NCBI GenBank assembly: GCA_015658495.1 | Contig: DQOT01000289.1 | Coordinates: forward strand, 1 to 21,779 | Reading direction: 5' to 3' | DNA length: 21,779 nt | Origin: Fidelibacterota bacterium | Lineage (GTDB): Bacteria; Fidelibacterota; Marinisomatia; Marinisomatales; UBA1611 | Part shown: piece after piece, positions 16,679-21,779 of the stretch | How positions within the stretch are numbered: the stretch's first letter is position 1 | Layout of the letters: the number at the start of each line of letters is the position of its first letter | Position numbers and translations under genes: made by a program | The notes under the pieces: model-generated | What the model was told of the DNA's origin: nothing | The model's database searches: none | What the model saw: only the letters and a program-made list of their open reading frames with translations

Positions 16679-17309
16679 AATGCAAGTTAATTTGCTCTAC
16701 TTCATCCATTTTTTCGATCAATATTTGGCTGCATTCATTAAAATCATGTTCTTTATCAAAAAAGACGGGTTCTCCATATTGGATGAAAATTTTCCCGAAG
16801 GGTTGTTCTAAATAGAATGTATCCCAATTGGTGAATCCCCAACGCCGGGTGGAATGAACACTGATTGGAATGATGGCAGCATTTATAGTTTGGGCAGCAC
16901 GGATGCCCCCGGGCTTTGGAATACGGGCTGGACCCGTTGGTCCATCGGGTGTAATGAAAACGACTTTTCCCGGTTGTTTCAAGGCGCGGATCATATCTTT
17001 ATAAGCAACCTCACCTTTTTCTTTACTGGAACCACGCATCATATTCCAGCCCCACTTTGTGGCAATCCGGGAAATGATTTCAGCATCTTTATGAGTCCCG
17101 GCAAGGGCATGAAAATTTTCTTTCCTTAAATCGTAAACAATGGATAATAATTGTCCATGCCAAGCAGAAAGAATGACGGATTTTCCTTCGTTGATCAAAG
17201 ATTCGTAATTGTTTCTGCCGCGCACATCCTTTCGATTGGTACCATAAAAGAATTTGAGCAGGAGACTCCCGAGACTCACCTTGATTTTCATGGCAAGGGA
17301 ATCAGTCAT
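16656..17309 (-). CDS. DUF374 lysophospholipid-acyltransferase-like protein
   Basis: 217 aa, LPLAT superfamily, DUF374 branch. Visible motifs are SAWHGQLL (48-55), with H51 as the likely catalytic histidine, AGTHKDAEII (70-79), MRGSSKEKGE (91-100) and TPDGPTGPA (120-128). The last is the family hallmark. A hydrophobic N-terminal stretch (about 7-22) suggests association with the inner membrane. Placement between lpxB and lpxK implies an acyl transfer to lipid A or a precursor, possibly the late acylation done by LpxL/LpxM in enterics; this is inference from context. The ATG at 17309 overlaps the lpxB stop by eight bases. Confidence 0.87.
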   Translation of the reverse strand: MTDSLAMKIKVSLGSLLLKFFYGTNRKDVRGRNNYESLINEGKSVILSAWHGQLLSIVYDLRKENFHALAGTHKDAEIISRIATKWGWNMMRGSSKEKGEVAYKDMIRALKQPGKVVFITPDGPTGPARIPKPGGIRAAQTINAAIIPISVHSTRRWGFTNWDTFYLEQPFGKIFIQYGEPVFFDKEHDFNECSQILIEKMDEVEQINLHYANNESF

Positions 17310-18435
17310 GCTCTACTTTTGTTTTGGAGAGAATGGATTCAGCAGCACGGTCGTAAACTCCGGGCATGCCCAAAGTGCGGCGAACTTTCTCAAATCCTGT
17401 GAGCATTTTTTTACGTAGGTTATTTTTATGGTCTAAAAGCGGTAATACCGCAGCAACCAGATTACTGGCGGTCATGTCCTGTTGTAAGAATTCCGGAACA
17501 ATTATTTCATCCGCAATGAGATTGACCATGGAGGCGTACTTCACCGATGCCATTGTGTTGGCCATCCACCAGGAAACGCCAGATAACTTGTAACATACAA
17601 CCATTGGCGTGTCTTCCACTGCACATTCCAGGGTGGCAGTACCAGACGACACAAGGGCAGCAGTTCCGGCCACCATAGCCTTGCGGGCATTATCTTCAAT
17701 TTTAAATGTATTTGGAATGGGAGTAAAGGAAACATTAACTGCTTTGCCAACCATGATCTGCAGGTTTGGATTGTCTTGTTTTAATCTTTCTACCGTTTTG
17801 AGAAAAATGGGCCAATGGCGATCCACTTCCTGTTGGCGGCTCCCAGGGAGTAAAACCAGCACCGGATGTTCAATCGTCAAATCATGTCGTTGATAAAAAT
17901 CCTTAGAAGTTTCATCCACGTGTTCCTGTTCAGCAAATGGATGTCCCACATAATTGGTGGGTAATCCTCGGGTTTCAAACCAATCTTGTTCAAAAGGGAA
18001 AATAGAAAGGGCTTGGTCCAAAACTGCTTTCATGGTTTCAACCCGTTTTTCTTTCCAGGCCCAAACTTGGGGCAGGATGAAATAGGTAATCGGGATTCCT
18101 AAATGTTGAATGTTTTTACCAAGCCGCAGATTGAACCCAGGGTAATCGATTAAAATGACACGATCCGGTTTTGTGCGAGTAATGGTATCAATCGTTTTAC
18201 CCATGATCTTCATCATGCGGGGCAGGTGTTTTATTACTTCTACAAATCCCATTATGGATAGATCATCTGTATGCTCTAAGATCTGCATACCAGCATCTTT
18301 CATGGCATTTCCCCCATGTCCCATAAACGTGGAATTGGGATGAATATTTTGCATGGCACGAATCAATTTACCACCATGAAGATCGCCGGAGGGTTCGCCT
18401 GCAACCAAAAAGAATTTTAAAGGCTCCGAATTCAT
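17302..18435 (-). CDS. lpxB: Lipid-A-disaccharide synthase
   Basis: 377 aa, family GT19 glycosyltransferase. It joins UDP-2,3-diacylglucosamine and lipid X to form the beta-1,6 disaccharide of lipid A at the cytoplasmic side of the inner membrane. The signature VAGEPSGDLHGG is at 11-22. Further family motifs are YPGFNLRLGK, YFILPQVWAWKEKR and, in the C-terminal nucleotide-binding half, LLPGSRQQEV and SSGTATLECA. The full length is present. It starts 19 bases after the methyltransferase-like gene without a Shine-Dalgarno site and overlaps the acyltransferase gene that follows. Confidence 0.96.
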   Translation of the reverse strand: MNSEPLKFFLVAGEPSGDLHGGKLIRAMQNIHPNSTFMGHGGNAMKDAGMQILEHTDDLSIMGFVEVIKHLPRMMKIMGKTIDTITRTKPDRVILIDYPGFNLRLGKNIQHLGIPITYFILPQVWAWKEKRVETMKAVLDQALSIFPFEQDWFETRGLPTNYVGHPFAEQEHVDETSKDFYQRHDLTIEHPVLVLLPGSRQQEVDRHWPIFLKTVERLKQDNPNLQIMVGKAVNVSFTPIPNTFKIEDNARKAMVAGTAALVSSGTATLECAVEDTPMVVCYKLSGVSWWMANTMASVKYASMVNLIADEIIVPEFLQQDMTASNLVAAVLPLLDHKNNLRKKMLTGFEKVRRTLGMPGVYDRAAESILSKTKVEHD

Positions 18436-18454
18436 GGTTGGCCCATTTTACAAA

Positions 18455-19042
18455 TTAGACCGGCGATCCAAAATAGGTTCGGGCCGTGATCAATAATAGA
18501 ATAAGAGTAATACTTTGCAGGGTACGCTTTTCTGTTTGGAGTGTTTTTATCAGAGGCGCTGGTGATCGATCATCGCTGCCCATCCAGGGAGTAATTCTTG
18601 GAAACAGTCGTGGGACGTGGCCACGGTACGTTTCATAATCAGCACCAAAAAGATTCACCAATGTTTCTTCTTCCAATGCAATAATCAGGGAATATTGAAA
18701 AGTGAAAAAGGCAAAAACGACCAGGAGGATTTCCCACATGAATGGTCCGCCGGCAATCAAAGCCATGCCGCAATAAATGATCATATTACCAAGATAAAGT
18801 GGATTACGGGTTCTTGCGTAGGGTCCGGAGGTACAAAGTGACGGCGCCCCCACTTTTGTTGTTCTTGTAGCGCCACCCGCATACCGAACTGCGTTGATGC
18901 GAATAGATTCACCGATCAATGCCATCGCCACGCCAAAATAAACAAATGGCAAAGCAGGGCTGGCAAAATATAATAGTGCAATCACAAGGGGCAGCGGTGT
19001 AAAACTCCGATAGCTAAACAAAAATTTTCGCAGATTTATCAA
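18455..19042 (-). CDS. Isoprenylcysteine carboxyl methyltransferase-like membrane protein
   Basis: 195 aa membrane protein of the ICMT/phospholipid methyltransferase superfamily. Hydrophobic segments lie at about 15-45, 85-122 and 176-188. The S-adenosylmethionine-binding signature is GPYARTRNPLYLG (73-85), followed by the EEETL (124-128) and DYETYRGHVPRLFP (135-148) motifs. Bacterial members modify lipids or small hydrophobic molecules, and the substrate cannot be read from sequence. The start is a TTG (19042-19040) that overlaps the stop of the oxidoreductase gene by four bases (TTGA). A minus-strand AGGA at 19052-19049, six bases upstream, supports it. Its position before lpxB hints at an envelope lipid substrate, but it may only be co-regulated. 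Confidence 0.83.
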   Translation of the reverse strand: MINLRKFLFSYRSFTPLPLVIALLYFASPALPFVYFGVAMALIGESIRINAVRYAGGATRTTKVGAPSLCTSGPYARTRNPLYLGNMIIYCGMALIAGGPFMWEILLVVFAFFTFQYSLIIALEEETLVNLFGADYETYRGHVPRLFPRITPWMGSDDRSPAPLIKTLQTEKRTLQSITLILLLITARTYFGSPV

Positions 19043-20037
19043 TGAATATCCTGAACAATCATTTGCTGAATTTCCATAGCCACTTCCAATGCTTCCCTCC
19101 CGGCCTTGCCGGTGACAATGGGTGTTTCTTTTCCCTGGACAGATTTGATAAAATTATCCAATTCCATTCGTAGAGCATCGCCGGCAATTACAGGCGGTTT
19201 GTCGTAGGCGATGAATCGTTCCGAACCCCCATATTCAAAAGGAGCCGTCATGAGCGCTTGCGGATCCTCATCTGGATCGCCCACTACTTTATAGACTTCC
19301 GTAAGTCCTAATAAAAGATCAATGGTGGCATAGAGATCCCGTTGAAAAACTTTCACCTTACGAACCTTATCTTTTGCTACGCGACTAGACATGATGCTGG
19401 CAACCGTCCCGTTCCCAAACCGGATTCTTGCGTGGGCAATATCTACAGAATCAGTGAGAATAGAAAGTCCCGTAGCACGTATGGTTTTCACCGGCGAATC
19501 TACCAGCGAAAGTAAAATATCGATATCATGAATCATGAGATCCAATACAACAGGAACATCCGTCCCCCGGGTTGTATACGGTGCCAGCCGCTGAATCTCG
19601 ATAAATTTTGGGCTTATATCGTAAGGCTTCAGCGCCAAGAGGGCTGGATTCAATCTTTCAATGTGCCCCACCTGAATCATGGTCCCTTTTTCTTTGGATA
19701 ATAAAAGAAGACGATCCGCTTCTTCCAATGTCTTTGTAATAGGTTTTTCGATAAAAACGTGTTTTCCAGTCAGAATACATTTTTCTGCTACCTCGGCATG
19801 AAACGGGGTTGGCGTAACGATAGAAACGGCTTCAACCTCATCCAATAAAGATGATAATTCTGTAAATGCATTTGTATTATTCTGATTGGCAATGGATGAG
19901 GCACGATGGGGATCAATATCAAAAATACCCACCAGGTCTGCATCCTGTAATGATGCATAATGTTTTGTGTGGTGCCGACCTAAATGGCCCACACCGATCA
20001 CGCCAACTTTGACAGATTTATTTCGCATAATAAGCAT
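19039..20037 (-). CDS. Gfo/Idh/MocA-family oxidoreductase heading the lipid A operon (possible UDP-GlcNAc 3-dehydrogenase)
   Basis: 332 aa NAD(P)-dependent sugar oxidoreductase. The Rossmann motif GVIGVGHLGRHH is at 12-23, the family EKP motif at 97-99, and a catalytic-type LMIHDID at 167-173. The C-terminal alpha/beta domain is complete. In several phyla a member of this family inside lpx operons is GnnA, which oxidises UDP-GlcNAc at C3 so that the aminotransferase GnnB can make the 3-amino sugar of amide-linked lipid A. That role is plausible here because the gene heads the lpxB-lpxK operon, but no gnnB is visible in the window, so it stays a hypothesis. Start ATG at 20037 or 20028; neither has a Shine-Dalgarno site. 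Confidence 0.88.
   Translation of the reverse strand: MLIMRNKSVKVGVIGVGHLGRHHTKHYASLQDADLVGIFDIDPHRASSIANQNNTNAFTELSSLLDEVEAVSIVTPTPFHAEVAEKCILTGKHVFIEKPITKTLEEADRLLLLSKEKGTMIQVGHIERLNPALLALKPYDISPKFIEIQRLAPYTTRGTDVPVVLDLMIHDIDILLSLVDSPVKTIRATGLSILTDSVDIAHARIRFGNGTVASIMSSRVAKDKVRKVKVFQRDLYATIDLLLGLTEVYKVVGDPDEDPQALMTAPFEYGGSERFIAYDKPPVIAGDALRMELDNFIKSVQGKETPIVTGKAGREALEVAMEIQQMIVQDIH
19049..19052 (-). promoter_or_regulatory. Ribosome binding site for a TTG start
   Basis: On the minus strand AGGA lies six bases before the TTG at 19042-19040, inside the end of the upstream oxidoreductase gene. It decides the unusual start codon of the methyltransferase-like gene. Confidence 0.6.
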
Positions 20038-20168
20038 AAAAGTTACGGAATCATAATTGGAGATTACACGGTAGAAAACTGTAACTTATTCAAGTGGAAA
20101 AAATCTTGCATTTGTGGAGAACAAACAGCAATTTTTGACATTAATCGAGGTATTAATGGAGTTTCATC

Positions 20169-20858
20169 ATGGCTAACGACATGAAATCCGGAGTAGGATT
20201 TATTATTCCGGCAGCCGGCGTCGTCGGCTTTTTTACATCTCTCCTGTTGGGGGAATTCTTTGTGAGCATCATTATCGCCGTGGCAGGAATTCTTGTTTGG
20301 TTCCTGTACATGCTGGTGATGGAATCAAATATGCCACAGCAAATGGGCAACATGATCATGCTGTTTGGCATCATGCTTGCTATTGGGATATTCTTTGGAT
20401 TTGGGGTTACACAAAATATGTTTGGCGGATTCGAATTCCAAACAGAAGGTTCTATTTTTTCTCTGGTGATTCTTTTCTTTGCGGTCCTTACCGGACTAAA
20501 TTTCCGAAATCAATCCCCTCCAGTGGCCGCTGCAGGACCTGGCGGACTCTCCGATTCAGACAGGGACTTGGTTATGGATGCCATTAAGCAATCCCAAGAC
20601 TCTGTTGAGGCAACTGATGAACCGCGGGTGATCATTGTTAAACAGGAAGCTGCCCCTGTGGTCGTTGAAAAAGAAGAGAAAGAGAAAAAGGAAGAGCAAC
20701 CGAATCCTTACGATCCATACGGCCTGGCAAATAATCCGTATTTTGCCTATCCGCCGGATTATTATTACGATGAGGATGATGAAGATGAAGATGATGAAGA
20801 TGATGAAGATGATGAAGATTGGGATGATGAGGATGATGAAGACGAAGATGACGAATAA
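20169..20858 (+). CDS. Four-helix membrane protein with a C-terminal Asp/Glu-only tail
   Basis: 229 aa, unknown family. Four hydrophobic segments lie at about 8-28, 30-52, 61-81 and 94-112. A polar stretch (about 116-165) with a short predicted helix follows, then a charged EKEEKEKKEE segment, then an aromatic, Pro/Tyr/Asn-rich part (NPYDPYGLANNPYFAYPPDYYY). The last 29 residues are nothing but Asp and Glu except one Trp at 218. A GGAG at 20158-20161, seven bases before the ATG, supports the start. Single transcription unit, divergent from the lipid A operon and closed by a strong terminator. The tail might bind calcium, other cations or a basic partner; the sequence does not say which. Confidence 0.8.
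   Translation: MANDMKSGVGFIIPAAGVVGFFTSLLLGEFFVSIIIAVAGILVWFLYMLVMESNMPQQMGNMIMLFGIMLAIGIFFGFGVTQNMFGGFEFQTEGSIFSLVILFFAVLTGLNFRNQSPPVAAAGPGGLSDSDRDLVMDAIKQSQDSVEATDEPRVIIVKQEAAPVVVEKEEKEKKEEQPNPYDPYGLANNPYFAYPPDYYYDEDDEDEDDEDDEDDEDWDDEDDEDEDDE
20769..20856 (+). repeat. GAT/GAA/GAC codon repeat encoding the acidic tail
   Basis: Nearly pure GAT, GAA, GAG and GAC codons with a local period of nine (gatgatgaa), interrupted once by TGG. Such a tract is prone to slippage in whole-codon steps, so tail length may vary between strains. Assembly errors here are also possible. Confidence 0.85.
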
Positions 20859-20879
20859 AATGCGTCTTTCTTAACAATT

Positions 20880-20908
20880 AAAAAGGGCAGTGGAAACTGC
20901 CCTTTTTT
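20880..20908 (+). terminator. Strong rho-independent terminator after the acidic-tail gene
   Basis: A perfect 12-base stem AAAAAGGGCAGT/ACTGCCCTTTTT closes on a GGAA tetraloop of the stable GNRA type and is followed by a run of T. Confidence 0.95.
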
Positions 20909-20946
20909 TATAAAATCATTCGCAAAACCTAAAAAATGTTTGTTGA

Positions 20947-21072
20947 GTTGAATTATCTATTGAATATCACAGCATCCAATCGGATGGAAGTCATCAGCCA
21001 AGCGGTGTTTATTTTGTTAAAATCGAAAACGGCGGTTTTGTACAAACGGTAAAAATAGTTTTGGTAAAATGA
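20947..21072 (+). pseudogene. Remnant of a type IX secretion system (Por) C-terminal sorting domain
   Basis: An open stretch of 41 codons with no start codon, bounded upstream by TGA (20944-20946) and ended by TGA (21070-21072). Its translation ends with SGVYFVKIENGG then QTVKIVLVK and stop. This matches the end of T9SS type A sorting domains and FlgD-like Ig domains: (S/P)SG-(V/I)-Y-hydrophobic, a turn, then QT-x-K-hydrophobic-LVK as the last residues. Upstream, VELSI and SDGSHQ resemble earlier strands of the same domain (typically V-x-L-x-I-Y and SAGSHQ), but the spacing is far too short, so internal deletions or frameshifts have happened. The rest of the parent protein is absent. I read it as the last fragment of a lost secreted protein gene. 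Confidence 0.7.
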
Positions 21073-21085
21073 GGAAGTACTTCCT
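21072..21085. repeat. Perfect 14-base palindrome, possible operator
   Basis: AGGAAGTACTTCCT is its own reverse complement and begins on the last base of the sorting-domain remnant. It is not followed by a T-run, so it is not a terminator. It could be a dimeric regulator site or a chance event. Confidence 0.3.
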
Positions 21086-21159
21086 AATAGAAAACGAACA
21101 ATATGTAGCAATATAACTCCCATTATCCCCTAACCTGAAGACAAGGATTTAATATTTGA

Positions 21160-21779
21160 TTAAACATTAAACTTAAAGAAAATACAATCCCCGTCTTTTA
21201 CAGTATATTGCTTCCCTTCCTGACGGATCAACCCCAATTCTGATAGCGCTTTTTCGGAACCATATTTGATAATATCTTCATATTGAAATATTTCTGCCTT
21301 AATGAATCCCCGTTCAAAATCGGTGTGGATCTCTCCCGCAGCTTTCGGCGCGGATGCGCCCACAGGAATAGTCCAGGCCCGAACCTGTTTATCACCACAA
21401 GTAAAAAAGGTATGGAGTCCCAGTAAGCTAAATCCCGCATGGATCACCTTATGAAGTCCCGGTTCAGGAAGGTTGTATTCTGTAAGGAATAATTCTTTTT
21501 CTTCTTCCGGTAGAACAGCGATCTCCTGTTCGATGGATGCACAGATCCGGATAGCAGAATTTCCTTCTTTCTCAGCAAAATCAAAAAGGGTCTGGACATT
21601 ATTATTTCGTTTATCCTGCATGATCTCTGTTTCATCTACGTTGGCTGTGTATAGGATCGGTTTACTGCTAAGCAGGTGCAAGGAGCGCAATATCTTTTTT
21701 TCATCTGCATCATGGATGGGCAGGGTACGTGCCCGGTGTCCCTCATTGCAATGCTGGATCAATCGATTGATAAGATCCA
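21160..21779 (-). CDS. ychF: Ribosome-binding GTPase/ATPase YchF, C-terminal part (cut by window edge)
   Basis: About 206 codons of the C-terminal half of YchF (OLA1 family, full length about 360 aa). The N-terminal G domain lies beyond the right edge. The visible part begins in the helical region (LINRLIQHCNEG), includes KPILYTANVDE from the end of the G domain, and then the diagnostic TGS domain: GLHTFFTCGDKQVRAWTI, APKAAGEIHTDFERGFIKAE and the terminal GDCIFFKFNV. YchF is a conserved translation- and stress-related P-loop NTPase. It faces the acidic-tail gene and sorting-domain remnant convergently. Confidence 0.95.
   Translation of the reverse strand, partial: DLINRLIQHCNEGHRARTLPIHDADEKKILRSLHLLSSKPILYTANVDETEIMQDKRNNNVQTLFDFAEKEGNSAIRICASIEQEIAVLPEEEKELFLTEYNLPEPGLHKVIHAGFSLLGLHTFFTCGDKQVRAWTIPVGASAPKAAGEIHTDFERGFIKAEIFQYEDIIKYGSEKALSELGLIRQEGKQYTVKDGDCIFFKFNV

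Larger units (their letters stand above)
20906..21159. other. Gene-poor spacer with a sorting-domain remnant and a palindrome
   Basis: Between the acidic-tail gene terminator and ychF there is no intact gene. The stretch holds a T9SS sorting-domain remnant (20947-21072), a small hairpin CATCC/GGATG (20973-20986) inside it and a 14-base perfect palindrome at 21072-21085. The remaining bases up to the ychF stop are AT-rich, and I see no clear terminator for ychF. Confidence 0.6.

Noticed and set aside
20040..20087. AAGTTAC/GTAACTT inverted repeat between the divergent oxidoreductase and acidic-tail genes
   Set aside because: Seven base pairs around a loop of more than 30 bases is weak and could easily arise by chance.
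20133..20157. TTGACA-like box followed by TATTAAT before the acidic-tail gene
   Set aside because: The two boxes are only about 11 bases apart, too close for a sigma70 promoter, and the second box abuts the ribosome binding site.
20769..20856. Possible tandem repeat array of CRISPR or VNTR type
   Set aside because: The period and content are explained by Asp/Glu codons in frame with a gene; there are no spacers.
20936..21052. Short ORF from the ATG at 20936 (begins MFVELNYLLN)
   Set aside because: It ends at a TAA at 21050-21052 and overlaps the sorting-domain remnant out of frame. Its first residues may be part of the same decayed domain, but it is unlikely to be a gene.

Overview
The window is a stretch of Gram-negative chromosome, moderately AT-rich, with tightly packed operons. 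It encodes lipid A enzymes, a TonB/ExbB/ExbD energiser, a predicted outer-membrane barrel, large surface proteins with FG-GAP-type and Ig-like repeats, and a leftover C-terminal sorting domain of the type IX secretion system (T9SS). Together these point to the Fibrobacteres-Chlorobi-Bacteroidetes (FCB) superphylum. My best guess is Candidatus Marinimicrobia (SAR406) or a close relative; this is inferred from gene content and is not proven. Shine-Dalgarno sites are clear before only some genes, and several operon genes are joined by one-base stop/start overlaps.

Layout, left to right. (1) 1-621: a possible cut-off minus-strand gene at the edge, then a small membrane protein of unknown function. 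(2) 763-4202 (+): a three-gene succinate dehydrogenase/fumarate reductase operon (single cytochrome b subunit, flavoprotein, iron-sulfur subunit). It closes with a terminator shared with the facing operon. (3) 8907-4288 (-): a predicted outer-membrane barrel protein, a PDZ-containing S41 protease, then exbB, two exbD genes and tonB. (4) 9164-15597 (+): a pair of large exported proteins with related N-terminal FG-GAP-like domains and unrelated C-terminal parts (851 and 1289 aa). They lie behind a good sigma70-like promoter candidate and are followed by a convergent terminator. (5) 20037-15653 (-): a lipid A-related operon in the order Gfo/Idh/MocA oxidoreductase, isoprenylcysteine-methyltransferase-like membrane enzyme, lpxB, DUF374 acyltransferase, lpxK. 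(6) 20169-20858 (+): a four-helix membrane protein with an almost pure Asp/Glu tail and a strong terminator. (7) 20947-21072 (+): an orphan 41-codon remnant of a T9SS sorting domain. (8) 21779-21160 (-): the C-terminal part of the GTPase YchF, cut by the window edge.

How the parts fit: the Sdh complex feeds electrons to quinone. The proton gradient drives ExbB/ExbD/TonB, which powers transport across an outer membrane whose lipid A is made by the LpxB/LpxK operon. The S41 protease, the barrel protein and the two repeat proteins are envelope or surface components. The parts I cannot explain are the tandem FG-GAP pair, the insertion inside its fifth Ig-like repeat, the acidic-tailed membrane protein and the sugar oxidoreductase that heads the lipid A operon.
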